In this document: one piece after another, positions 36,232-44,410 of the stretch
Layout of the letters: each line of letters opens with the position of its first letter
How positions within the stretch are numbered: position 1 is the first letter of the stretch
Assembly (NCBI GenBank): GCA_025935925.1
Contig: JAICUI010000019.1
Location: 1 to 46,506, forward strand
Direction of reading: 5' to 3'
DNA: 46,506 bases
Origin: Chloroflexota bacterium
GTDB taxonomy: Bacteria; Chloroflexota; Limnocylindria; Limnocylindrales; CSP1-4
Made by a program: the position numbers and the translations under genes
Notes under the pieces: generated by a model
Told to the model about the DNA's origin: nothing
Seen by the model: only the letters and a program-made list of their open reading frames with translations
The model's database searches: none

Positions 36232-37746
36232 CTACGCCTGCGCGCCCGCGAGTGCCAGCTCGACGAGCGTCGCGTGGGTGACGCCCGTCGCGCCGCGCGT
36301 CGCGTACGGCGTCGCCTTGCGGAAGTACGCCGTGCCGCCGATGTCCAGGTGGGCCCACGGCACGGTCCGGAACTGCTCGAGGAACAGGCCCGACTTCACG
36401 AGCGACCCGTCGGGCGTCCCCGTGTTCTGGAAGTCGGCGTACCAGCTCTCCATCTCGGCCATGTAGTCCTGGACCAGCGGGAAGCGGTGGTAGCGCTCGC
36501 CGGCCCGCGCGGCCGCGGCCTCGACCTCTCCCCACCACGGATCGGGGGTCGCGAACACGCCCGTCACGAGGTTGCCGATGGCCCGGCCGACGGCGCCCGT
36601 GAGGGTCGCGACGTCGACGATGTGGGTCGCGCCCAGCCGCTGCTCGGCATACGACATCGCGTCGCCCAGGATCAATCGGCCCTCGGCGTCGGTGTTGATG
36701 AGGTCGACCCACTTGCCGTTGAAGGCCTTGATGATGTCGCCGGGCTTCGACGCGCCACCGCCCGGCATGTTCTCGACCGCGGGCGCGAGCGCGAGGACCG
36801 GCAGGCCCGGGGACAGCTTCGCGACGGTGGCGATGGCCGCGATCACGGTGCACGCACCGGTCTTGTCCATCTTCATCTCTTCCATCCGGTCGGCGGGCTT
36901 GATGCTGATGCCGCCCGAGTCGAAGCAGACGCCCTTGCCGACCATCGCGAGCAGCCGGTTCCGCGCATCCTTCGCGCCCTCGTCGCCCGAGCGCAGCACG
37001 ATCAGCCGCGGCGGGTTGTGGCTCCCCTGCCCGACGCCCAGGAACATGCCCATCCCGAGCTCGGCGGCGCGCCGCTCGTCGATGACGTCGATGGCGAGAC
37101 CGTTCGCCTCGGCGATGGCGCGGGCCTCGTCGGCGAGGACCTGCGGCGTGACGTCGTTCGCGGACCGGTTCGCGAGCCGGCGCGCGACATTGGCGCCCTC
37201 GCCGATGATCCGGCCGCGCTCGGCACCGCGCTCGGCGTCCGCCTGGTATCGCGGGTTGCCGACGAGCAGGACCAGCTCGTCCAGGGCCGGCGGTGCCGCA
37301 TCGCTGTCCTCGCGGTAGATCGTCTTGGGCTCGAACGCGCCCTCGATGAAGCCCCGGACCACGAGCTCGGCCGCCAGGGCGGCGTCCTGCCCGAGCCCGA
37401 CCGCGACCGGCCCGAGGACGAACGCGGCCGACTTCACCTCGCGCCCCACGAGCCGCCGGATCGCGGACGCGGCCAGCCGCCGCGCGGCCTCGCTGTCGAA
37501 CGTCTCCGGCTCCCCGCCCGCCACCAGCAGGATCCGCTTGAAGTCGAGGTCGCCGGGCGCCGCCAGCGCCGTCGCGTACCGCTTCGACGGGAGCTCGCCG
37601 AACGCCGCCAGCGCGCGGATGTCACCGCCCGTGTGCGTGTCGAGCTCGCCGAGCGGCGTGCTGAAGTCGGGCTCGCCGACGAACGGCACGACGAGGAGCT
37701 CGCCGCGGGTCTCCCACGGCTGCGCGGAAGCGACACGAATCTGCAC
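36232..37746 (-). CDS. pepA: Leucyl aminopeptidase (M17)
   Basis: Cytosolic two-metal aminopeptidase. 504 residues from GTG 37746; GGAGG at 37753-37757, 6 bases away, fixes the start. N-terminal macro-like domain about 1-170; catalytic domain about 185-500 with VGKGVCFDSGGISIKP (metal Lys/Asp), KMDKTGACTV and the family signature NTDAEGRLILGDAM, followed by VDVATLTGA. The C-terminal FLEQF...WAHLDIGGTAYF block is intact. A TACACT box lies 73 bases upstream. Length normal. Confidence 0.96.
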   Translation of the reverse strand: MQIRVASAQPWETRGELLVVPFVGEPDFSTPLGELDTHTGGDIRALAAFGELPSKRYATALAAPGDLDFKRILLVAGGEPETFDSEAARRLAASAIRRLVGREVKSAAFVLGPVAVGLGQDAALAAELVVRGFIEGAFEPKTIYREDSDAAPPALDELVLLVGNPRYQADAERGAERGRIIGEGANVARRLANRSANDVTPQVLADEARAIAEANGLAIDVIDERRAAELGMGMFLGVGQGSHNPPRLIVLRSGDEGAKDARNRLLAMVGKGVCFDSGGISIKPADRMEEMKMDKTGACTVIAAIATVAKLSPGLPVLALAPAVENMPGGGASKPGDIIKAFNGKWVDLINTDAEGRLILGDAMSYAEQRLGATHIVDVATLTGAVGRAIGNLVTGVFATPDPWWGEVEAAAARAGERYHRFPLVQDYMAEMESWYADFQNTGTPDGSLVKSGLFLEQFRTVPWAHLDIGGTAYFRKATPYATRGATGVTHATLVELALAGAQA

Positions 37747-37818
37747 CAGGGACCTCCGGATCAGCGCGCGAGCGACAGCGGGGCCCGCGCGGCGGGCAGT
37801 GGGCGGCGAATGCGGACG

Positions 37819-37824
37819 AGTGTA
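37819..37824 (-). promoter_or_regulatory. Candidate -10 box (TACACT) for pepA
   Basis: GGTACACTCGTCC on the minus strand, about 73 bases before the GTG. Same TACACTC core as upstream of pncB and the M23 gene. Confidence 0.35.
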
Positions 37825-38010
37825 CCGGCGGCCCGTCGGCGGGGCGGCTGGCCGCGCGAGCCCGGGCGGGGCGCGACCCCGCGGCCTCGTCGTGCGACGC
37901 TTCACCCAAGGCCGCGCCCGCCGCACGAGCGGCTGTCACCCCGGCCACGTCGCCCGTGCGGGGCGTCACCCAGGACCGGGGCTGGCCTCCCCGGTCGGCG
38001 GCGCCGGCCT

Positions 38011-39015
38011 CTATCCCTGGGACGGCGTCGCGTCGGGCGGCAGCGTCGCGTCGGGCGGCTCCGTCGGGCCGACCTGGAGCTCCTGCTGCGTGTCGAGCGC
38101 CTCGTTGAGCGCGCCGCGTGCCTGCTCGATCGAGATGACCGCCTGGTTGAGGCCGCCCTGGGCGATGTCGGACATGATCACGACCAGCGGCTTCGTGTCG
38201 GGCGGGAGCTGCGCGCGGGCGGCCCGCTCGGCGTCGATCGCCCGGCGCACCGGCGTCGTCACCCGGCCCTTCGAGTCGATCAGCGACCGGTACAGCGTGC
38301 GGAGCGCGGCGTCGTACGCGGCGTTGCGGTCGATCCACGCCGTCAGCGTCGTGACGTCGGAGGTCTTCGCGAGCGAGTCGCGCAGCGACCGCGCACGGGC
38401 GATGGTCGCGTCGGAGTCGTCGAGCGCCTTGAGCGCCTCCGCGTACCGCCCGGCCGTGCCCTCGCGCGCGGCGCCCGCGGTCTGCGTGTCGTGCTGCGCG
38501 AGGAGCTGGGTCATCGTCGCGGCCTCGAGCGCGCGGCCGGCGAACAGCGTCCAGTCGCGCTCGAGGCCGGACGTGAGCTCGGTCGTCGACGCGATCTCCT
38601 CGTACCGGTGGCGGGTGTCCGCCGAGACGCTGAGCGCCCAGTCGGCCCCGGCGTGCGGCACCGCGCCGACGCTGCCTCGCAGCTTCGTGTTGGCGGCGTC
38701 GATCGCGTCGAGCACCGTCGCGCCCTTGGCGATCGACGCCTGGAGCGCGTCGACGTCGCCCGCCGACACCTGGCTCAGCGCATCGCGCGCGGTGGCGCCG
38801 AGGTCGTCGACCCGGTCCGAGAGCGCCTGGAGGTCGACGGTCGCGGCGTCCAGCGCGGTCCCCGCCTCGTGGTCGCCGGTCCACGTCAGCTCGGCGCGCG
38901 CCGGGCTCCCGGGCGGACGGCCCATCGTGGCGGCCACGCCGGCGACGCCGACCGCGATCACGACGGCGATCGCGAGCCACACGACGGCGGCGAGGACGGT
39001 CCGGACGGCGCTCAC
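38011..39015 (-). CDS. Membrane-anchored extracytoplasmic protein, unknown function
   Basis: 334 residues from GTG 39015. One N-terminal membrane segment (about 6-30, VLAAVVWLAIAVVIAVGVAG) with a short inside N-terminus, so the rest should be outside. The remainder is mainly alpha-helical, Ala/Asp/Leu-rich, with probable coiled-coil stretches about 55-110 and 185-300. The C-terminal tail carries a tandem PPDAT repeat encoded by an 18-bp duplication (38024-38059). I do not recognise the family. TACGCT stands 8 bases before the start. It lies 24 bases downstream of the epimerase-like gene. Confidence 0.8.
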   Translation of the reverse strand: MSAVRTVLAAVVWLAIAVVIAVGVAGVAATMGRPPGSPARAELTWTGDHEAGTALDAATVDLQALSDRVDDLGATARDALSQVSAGDVDALQASIAKGATVLDAIDAANTKLRGSVGAVPHAGADWALSVSADTRHRYEEIASTTELTSGLERDWTLFAGRALEAATMTQLLAQHDTQTAGAAREGTAGRYAEALKALDDSDATIARARSLRDSLAKTSDVTTLTAWIDRNAAYDAALRTLYRSLIDSKGRVTTPVRRAIDAERAARAQLPPDTKPLVVIMSDIAQGGLNQAVISIEQARGALNEALDTQQELQVGPTEPPDATLPPDATPSQG

Positions 39016-39039
39016 GAGCGCGGAGCGTAGCGGGTTCGG

Positions 39040-39971
39040 CTACTGCTCGCGCTTGCGGCGGCGGAGATGCGTGAGCCCGCCCTCCATCGGCCGCGGCTCG
39101 AAGCCGAACCCGGCGCGGACGCCGTCGAGCGGACCGATGTTGTCGAGCCTGAGCTGGCGGAGCTGGTCCGTCGCCACCGGGAACGGGAGCCGGACGAGCT
39201 CGGCGGCCGCGGCCACGAGCCGGATGAGCGGCACGGGCATCGGGACCAGGAGTCGCCGCGTGCCCATCCCGCGCAGCGCCTCGTCCATGATCTCGCGGTA
39301 GGTCCAGTAGCGCGGGCCGCCGACCTCGTATTCGTGCCCGATCGTCGCGTCGTCCTCGAACGTGCGCACGATCACCCGCACGAAGTCCTCGATCGCCAGC
39401 GGCTGGAACCGCGCCCGGCCGGTGCCGGTGAGCGGCGTGAGGCCAGGTGACATCCGGACGAGGTCGCCGAGGATGTTGAAGAACCCGTCCCGCGGTCCGA
39501 ACAGCAGCGACGGGGAGAGCACCGTCCAGTCGAGCCCACTCGACCTCACGAGCGCGATCGCCTTCGCCTTCGAGCTGGCGTAGTGGAGGTCCGGGTCGTC
39601 GACGACGCCCATCGCGCCGAGGTGCACGAATCGGCGGACCCCGGCCTCTCGCGTCGCCGCGATCACGTTCCGCGTGCCTTCCGTGTTGACCAGCCGCAGC
39701 GTCGCGCCGCCGTCCCAGTCGCGCGGGATCGCGACGAGGTGCAGGACGGCGTCGACCCCGTCGAACGCCGGGCCGAGGCTCTCGAAGCGCGTCACGTCGC
39801 CGTGGCGGACCGTCACGCGGTCCTTGATCCGGGATCAACGCGCGTGAGGAGTCGGTCGGCGCCCGCTTGGTCGCGCGTCAGGGCGACGACGTTGTGGCCC
39901 GCTTCGAGCAGGGCGGGGACGGCGTGGCCGCCGATGAAGCCGTGGGCGCCGGTGACGAGGATGGTCGACAT
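39040..39971 (-). pseudogene. NAD(P)-binding epimerase-like (atypical SDR) gene with frameshift
   Basis: The N-terminal part from ATG 39971 (behind GGAGGTGA) reads MSTILVTGAHGFIGGHAVP, a Rossmann GxxGxxG start, and ends at a TGA near 39813 in its own frame. The continuation (RVTVRHGDVTRFESL onward, to stop 39040) is in another frame and covers the rest of an NDUFA9-like SDR with HLGAMGVVDD, YASSKAKA and the C-terminal substrate region. The frames overlap around 39818-39834 at GATCCCGGATC. The whole span is 932 bases, one short of a multiple of three, so adding a single base (for instance a fourth C) would join them into a 310-residue protein. Either a sequencing/assembly error or a real recent loss. 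Confidence 0.85.
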
Positions 39972-40018
39972 GTCACCTCCATCTTCGCGCGGGTCGCGCC
40001 ACCGGATGGCGCCCGCCC

Positions 40019-40024
40019 TACCAT
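40019..40024 (+). promoter_or_regulatory. -10 box of leaderless adenosine deaminase gene
   Basis: TACCAT followed by 6 bases and then the ATG at 40031. No ribosome site precedes the ATG. Confidence 0.5.
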
Positions 40025-40030
40025 CCCGTC

Positions 40031-41092
40031 ATGACGCGACTCGACGCCCGGAGCCTTCGTGCCCTGACCCTCGCGATGCCCAAGGCGGAGCTCCACCTCC
40101 ACCTCGACGGCTCGCTGCGGATCGACACGGCGCTCGACCTCGCCCGGACCCGCGGTGTCGAAGCACCCACGACGTTCGAAGGGATGCGCTCGGTGCTGGT
40201 CGGCCCGGACCAGGTCGCCGATCAGGCGCAGCTCCTCCTGGCGTTCGACCTGCCGATCGCCCTGATGCAGGACGCGGAGGCGCTCGAGCGGACGGCAGCC
40301 GACCTCGCCGAGGACAAGGCGCGCGACAACGTCCGCTACGCCGAGATCCGCTGGGCGCCGCTGCTCCACACCGAGAAGGGGCTCGGCGGGCGCGACGTCG
40401 TCGAGGCGGTATGGCGAGGCGCGGAGCGGACGGCCCGGCGGTACGGCACGGAGGTCCGGCTGATCGCCACGCTGATGCGCTCGCACGCGCCCGAGGCGAA
40501 CCTCGCGTTCATCGAGGACCTCGCGACGCGCGGCTATCCGGATGGGCTGGTGGCCGTCGACCTCGCCGGGCAGGAGGCGCGGTTCCCCGATCCGGAGCTC
40601 CATCGACCGGCGATCGAGCGGGCGCGGGCGATCGGCCTCCACGTCACGCTCCACGCCGGTGAGTGGGGCGGCGCGGCGCAGGTGAAGCGATCGCTCGCGC
40701 TGGATCCGGAGCGGATCGCGCACGGGCCGCGGTCGATCGACGATCCGTCGCTCGTCGCCGAGCTCGCCCGGCGCGGCACCTGGCTCGACCTGTGCCCCAC
40801 CTCGAACACGCAGGCCAGCGTCGTGCCGACGATCGCCGACCACCCGCTCCGGCGCCTCGCCGAGGCGGGCGTGCGCGTGACGCTCAACACCGACGACCTC
40901 ACGGTGTCCGACATCACGCTCTCCGAGGAGTACGCGCGGGCGGTCGAGCACATCGGCGTGACGCTGCCCGAGCTGTGGCGCCTGGACCTCGCCGCGGTCG
41001 AGGCCGCGTTCTGCGACGACGGGACCAAGGCGGCCCTGCGCGACGCGTTCCTCGCGTGGGGCGCCGGAATCCCGGAGCTCGTCGCCGGGTGA
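40031..41092 (+). CDS. add: Adenosine deaminase
   Basis: Deaminates (deoxy)adenosine to (deoxy)inosine in purine salvage. 353 residues from ATG 40031. Zinc ligands in AELHLHLDGSLR (about 19-30), His of TLHAGEWGG (about 208-216), catalytic HGPRSIDD region and LNTDDLTVSD (about 286-295). CPTSNTQ is also typical. Overlaps the next gene by one base (TGATG). It diverges from the epimerase-like gene, with 59 bases between. Adenine deaminase is a less likely alternative. Confidence 0.95.
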   Translation: MTRLDARSLRALTLAMPKAELHLHLDGSLRIDTALDLARTRGVEAPTTFEGMRSVLVGPDQVADQAQLLLAFDLPIALMQDAEALERTAADLAEDKARDNVRYAEIRWAPLLHTEKGLGGRDVVEAVWRGAERTARRYGTEVRLIATLMRSHAPEANLAFIEDLATRGYPDGLVAVDLAGQEARFPDPELHRPAIERARAIGLHVTLHAGEWGGAAQVKRSLALDPERIAHGPRSIDDPSLVAELARRGTWLDLCPTSNTQASVVPTIADHPLRRLAEAGVRVTLNTDDLTVSDITLSEEYARAVEHIGVTLPELWRLDLAAVEAAFCDDGTKAALRDAFLAWGAGIPELVAG

Positions 41093-41382
41093 TGTCGCCG
41101 ACGACGCTGCCGCTCGTCGCCCTCACGCTGCTGCTCGTCGCCACGCGATCGCTCGAGGAGCGGTGGTGGAAGGCCGGGCGCATCTCGGACCGGTTCGCCG
41201 CGTGGCTGATCGTCGGGCGGCTCGTCGTGCTGGGGGTGGGGTTCGGGCTGATCGTCGGGTTGGAGCTCCCGCAGCTGCTGCTCGTCGCCGCCGGTGCGAC
41301 GATCGCGGCGGTCGTCCTGGAGCCCGTTGCGGAACGGCGGATCGTCGCGGCGCGGGAGCGAGGCGTTTCGCCGCCGGCCTGA
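41092..41382 (+). CDS. Small three-segment membrane protein
   Basis: 96 residues from ATG 41092, whose A is shared with the adenosine deaminase stop (TGATG), so translation is coupled. Hydrophobic segments at about 3-18, 36-58 and 59-80, with WWKAGRISDR between the first two and a short basic tail. I do not recognise the family. Converges with the HAD gene, 8 bases apart. Confidence 0.75.
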   Translation: MSPTTLPLVALTLLLVATRSLEERWWKAGRISDRFAAWLIVGRLVVLGVGFGLIVGLELPQLLLVAAGATIAAVVLEPVAERRIVAARERGVSPPA

Positions 41383-41390
41383 GACGCTCG

Positions 41391-42233
41391 CTACCCGTCC
41401 GCCAGCGCCGCCAGCACGGAGGCCAGCCCGTCGGCGTCCGCGGCCACCACCGTCGGCCGCTCGCCCTCGGGCAGGTGATCCGCCGTCTCGCGGGTCGTCA
41501 CGCCCGTGAGCATCAGCACGGTTCGCGCGCCGACCGCTCGCCCGGCCTGCACGTCCGTGAGCGCGTCGCCGATCATCACCGCCTCGCGGGGATCGGCGTT
41601 GACCAGCTTCGCGGCGGCCTCGAGGAGGTACGGCTCGGGCTTGCCGATGCTCGCCCGCGACATCGTTCGCGACGCCGTCTCGATCGCCGCGACGACCGAC
41701 CCAGCGCCCGGCCGGAACCCGCGCTCGGTCGGATACAGCGGGTCCTTGTTGGTCGCGATCAGCACCGCGCCGGCGCGCACGCAGTCGGCCGCCGCGGCCA
41801 CCCGCAGGTACGTCAGTTGCGGGTCGAGGCCGACGACCACGGCATCCGGATGACCGGCGGCGGCCCAGCCGTCGATCCCCTCCTGGCTCATCCGCGTCGC
41901 GGCGTGCGCGGCGGTGACGACGTCGAACCCGAGCTCGCGCAGCTCGCGCTCGAGCCCCGCCGCGCCGACGGCCAGCACCCGCCGGACGCTGGGCATGTGG
42001 TCGCGGACGTAGACGGCGCTCGCGCTCGCTGACGTGACGACGCGGTCCGGGCCGACCGGGGCGCCGTGCGCCGCGAGCCTGGGCACGTAGTCGCCCCGGT
42101 AGTGCATCGCGTTGTTCGTGACGTACACGACGGTGTCGCCGGCGGCCGCGCGATCGGCGAGGACCTTGGCGACGCCGGGCACGGACTCCGACCCACGGTA
42201 GACGACGCCGTCGAGGTCGACGAGGAGCAGCAC
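41391..42233 (-). CDS. HAD-IIA family sugar/nucleotide phosphatase (NagD-like)
   Basis: 280 residues from GTG 42233. Motif I LLVDLDGVVYRG with nucleophile Asp (about 6-8), motif II VTNNAMHYR (about 39-47), motif III Lys in SIGKPEPYLLEAA (about 197) and motif IV MIGDALTDVQAG (about 220). The cap between motifs II and III (about 75-185) is the C2a type, as in NagD and p-nitrophenylphosphatase. Likely a cytosolic phosphatase for sugar phosphates or nucleotides; substrate unknown. TAGCAT lies 6 bases before the GTG. Confidence 0.93.
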   Translation of the reverse strand: MLLLVDLDGVVYRGSESVPGVAKVLADRAAAGDTVVYVTNNAMHYRGDYVPRLAAHGAPVGPDRVVTSASASAVYVRDHMPSVRRVLAVGAAGLERELRELGFDVVTAAHAATRMSQEGIDGWAAAGHPDAVVVGLDPQLTYLRVAAAADCVRAGAVLIATNKDPLYPTERGFRPGAGSVVAAIETASRTMSRASIGKPEPYLLEAAAKLVNADPREAVMIGDALTDVQAGRAVGARTVLMLTGVTTRETADHLPEGERPTVVAADADGLASVLAALADG

Positions 42234-42239
42234 GGCCCG

Positions 42240-42249
42240 ATGCTACCGT
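42240..42249. promoter_or_regulatory. Overlapping divergent -10 boxes for the HAD and NYN genes
   Basis: Minus-strand TAGCAT (42240-42245) stands 6 bases before the HAD GTG; plus-strand TACCGT (42244-42249) stands 6 bases before the NYN ATG. The two boxes share two bases inside a 22-base intergenic gap, so the two promoters should exclude each other. Confidence 0.5.
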
Positions 42250-42255
42250 CACCCC

Positions 42256-42861
42256 ATGCCCGCAGCCCCCCGCCGGTCGCCGCTCGAGGGCACCGATCGC
42301 GTGATCGTGGACGGCACCAACCTGCTGTACCGGATCGGGGCGAAGGCGGGCGGACCCGCGCCGGCCTCGGCGGTGGTCGGCCGGATGCGCGGCGCGATCC
42401 CGACGGCGATCTCGATCGACCTCGTCTTCGACGGCGTGGGCCACGGCATCTTCGGCCGGCTCGCGCAGCACATGCTCGTGCGCTACTCGGGCAAGCGGAC
42501 GGCCGACGACGTGATCCTCGACCTCGTCTCCGAGGCCGCGATGCAAGGCCAGGGCGGACCAGCAGCCGCGGACCGCGTCCTCGTCATCACGAGCGACCGC
42601 GCGCTCCGCGACCGGGTGGCATCGAAGGGCGGCCGGTCCGTGCCGCTGCAGTGGCTGACCGCGCGTCTCGACCTCCCCCAGCCGGCCCCGGGCTCGTCAC
42701 CCGGCAGGCCGCCGGCGATCGGCGCCGGGCGGCCCAGGGGCTCGTCGCCGAGCGAATCACCCGACGACGCCGACCGCCCTGGCTGGAAGCCCGGCCGCGG
42801 CGCGACCTCCAAGGTCGGCCCCGCTCGCCGTGTCGCACGCCACAAGCGCCACCCGCGGTAG
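42256..42861 (+). CDS. NYN (YacP-like) domain putative ribonuclease
   Basis: 201 residues from ATG 42256. The PIN-like NYN fold is seen in VIVDGTNLLYRIG (about 16-28), IDLVFDGVG (about 54-62), GKRTADDVILDLVSE (about 75-89) and VLVITSDRALRDRVASKGG (about 107-125), giving the acidic residues of the active site. Related YacP/Rae1 proteins cut mRNA or rRNA. The C-terminal 70 residues are Pro/Ser/Gly/Arg-rich and basic, a likely RNA-binding disordered tail. No adjacent RNase III or methyltransferase gene as seen for yacP elsewhere. Confidence 0.82.
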   Translation: MPAAPRRSPLEGTDRVIVDGTNLLYRIGAKAGGPAPASAVVGRMRGAIPTAISIDLVFDGVGHGIFGRLAQHMLVRYSGKRTADDVILDLVSEAAMQGQGGPAAADRVLVITSDRALRDRVASKGGRSVPLQWLTARLDLPQPAPGSSPGRPPAIGAGRPRGSSPSESPDDADRPGWKPGRGATSKVGPARRVARHKRHPR

Positions 42862-42864
42862 CAT
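42859..42864 (+). promoter_or_regulatory. -10 box of leaderless zinc-ribbon gene
   Basis: TAGCAT then 6 bases then the GTG at 42871; it straddles the stop of the NYN gene. Confidence 0.5.
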
Positions 42865-42870
42865 TCGGCC

Positions 42871-43344
42871 GTGGTCATCGACACGCTCGAGCAGTGGTGG
42901 AACGCGCTCCTCGACTTCACGAGCAAGCTGATCGTCCCGGACTGGGGCGCCCTGATCAACCTGCTGCCGATCTTCCTCCTGATCGGCGTCGTCGGCCCGC
43001 TGCTGACCCTGCTCGTCCTCGGCTGGTTCATCTACTTCGTCCGCAAGCCGCGACTCAAGGTCGCGTTCGCCGACACCCGACGCCCCGCCGAGCTCGATGC
43101 CGACGGCATCCCGGTCTATCCCACCGGTGAGCCGTACAGCCCGCGCGAGCGGATGATCTACGAGCCGGGCGCCACCCGGTCCGAGTCCGGCGAGGATCTC
43201 CTCGTCGCCTGCCCCAAGTGCGGGCTCGTCCGCAAGGCCGCCGACGACGTCTGCGGCAACTGCGGCCTGTCGTTCACCCTGACCCCCACCACCCGATCCG
43301 TTCGCAAGACCGGGCCCAAGCCCGGTGGCGCCGCCGCCGCCTGA
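42871..43344 (+). CDS. Membrane protein with C-terminal zinc ribbon
   Basis: 157 residues from GTG 42871. One strong membrane segment (about 27-57, LLPIFLLIGVVGPLLTLLVLGWFIYFV), then a polar region with PVYPTGEPYSPRERMIYEPG, then a four-Cys zinc ribbon (CPKCG...CGNCG, about 110-130) and a Thr/Lys/Ala tail. The ribbon is probably cytoplasmic given the basic RKPRLK after the membrane segment. 55 bases upstream of ccsA on the same strand, so possibly linked to cytochrome c or heme handling, but the function is not known to me. Confidence 0.75.
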   Translation: MVIDTLEQWWNALLDFTSKLIVPDWGALINLLPIFLLIGVVGPLLTLLVLGWFIYFVRKPRLKVAFADTRRPAELDADGIPVYPTGEPYSPRERMIYEPGATRSESGEDLLVACPKCGLVRKAADDVCGNCGLSFTLTPTTRSVRKTGPKPGGAAAA

Positions 43345-43399
43345 CCCACACCCACCTTCTCCCGCGGTTCGCGCGGGACCGAGCGTCAGGAAGTCCGAG

Positions 43400-44344
43400 A
43401 TGGCACAGGTCTCCTTGCTCCTCTTCGTCGCCGGCGTCATCGCGACGGCCATCGGGTTCGCCGCGCACGTGGGCCACGCCGTGCTGCTCGCCAACGGCCG
43501 CCGGATCCTCGCGCTCGCGCCGCTCGGCGTCGCCCAGCCGGCATTCGCGACGGGCGGCGTGACGGGATCGTTCGTCACCTCGCGCGCGGCGTCCGGGTCG
43601 GGCACCGTCGGGCTCCCCGCGTCGCCCACGCCGCTGTCGCGGGCCGCCATCGGGACCACGGTCGTCGCGTTCTCGCTGCTCCTGGCATCGATGATCGTCC
43701 GTGCGATCGTCGTGGGTCGCGGCCCGTACGGGAACCTGTTCGAGTTCAGCGTCGCCTTCTCGACCTCGATCCTCGGCGGCTACCTCTTCCTGCAGCGCCG
43801 CTACCCGATGCGCCAGATCGGGTTCATCCCCACGGGCGTGGCCCTCGCGATGCTCCTGTACGCGTCGTCGCTGCCGTCGGACATCGAGCCGCTCGTGCCC
43901 GCCCTCCAGAACGCGCCGCTGCTCACGATCCACGTCGGGATGGCGGTGCTGGCCTACGGGATCTTCGCCACCGCGTTCGCGGCCGGCATCGGGTACCTCG
44001 CCCAGGGCACGGAGGACCGGTTCGCCTGGCTGCCCTCGCACAAGACGCTCGACGAGGTCGCGTACCGGGCGGTGATCATCGGCTTCCCGATCTTCGCCAC
44101 GATGATCGTGCTGGGGTCGTGGTGGGCGTCGATCGCCTGGTCGCGCTACTGGGGCTGGGATCCCAAGGAGACGGCGGCGCTCGTCACGTGGCTGACGTAC
44201 GCGATCTACCTCCACGCGCGCAACCAGCGGCGCTGGGCGGGACGTCCCGCGGCGCTGCTCCTCGTCGTCGGCTTCGGGATGGTCCTCGTGACGTATTCGG
44301 GCTCGCTCTGGTTCAGCGGGCTCCACGCCTACTCGGGGCTCTGA
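43400..44344 (+). CDS. ccsA: Cytochrome c biogenesis protein, CcsA/CcmC (heme handling) type
   Basis: Membrane protein that presents heme for attachment to apocytochrome c outside the membrane. 314 residues from ATG 43400, with AGGAAG 6 bases upstream. Around eight membrane segments. The tryptophan-rich WWD motif is in YWGWDPKETAALVTWL (about 251-266), flanked by conserved His residues in TIHVGMAVL (about 177) and YLHARNQ. The CcsB/ResB partner is not in the window. A stretch at about 47-72 with SGSGTVGLP is a loop between segments 1 and 2. The family is certain; the system II partner must be elsewhere. Confidence 0.92.
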   Translation: MAQVSLLLFVAGVIATAIGFAAHVGHAVLLANGRRILALAPLGVAQPAFATGGVTGSFVTSRAASGSGTVGLPASPTPLSRAAIGTTVVAFSLLLASMIVRAIVVGRGPYGNLFEFSVAFSTSILGGYLFLQRRYPMRQIGFIPTGVALAMLLYASSLPSDIEPLVPALQNAPLLTIHVGMAVLAYGIFATAFAAGIGYLAQGTEDRFAWLPSHKTLDEVAYRAVIIGFPIFATMIVLGSWWASIAWSRYWGWDPKETAALVTWLTYAIYLHARNQRRWAGRPAALLLVVGFGMVLVTYSGSLWFSGLHAYSGL

Positions 44345-44354
44345 CCGCCTGGCT

Positions 44355-44371
44355 CTGACCCGCCCGGTCAG
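44355..44371 (+). terminator. Hairpin between convergent ccsA and methyltransferase genes
   Basis: CTGACC-CGCCC-GGTCAG, a 6-bp stem with 5-base loop, 10 bases after the ccsA stop. Could serve both convergent genes. Confidence 0.4.
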
Positions 44372-44410
44372 GCTCCGTCGGCCGCTCGGCATCCCGGTCG
44401 CCGGGCGAGG

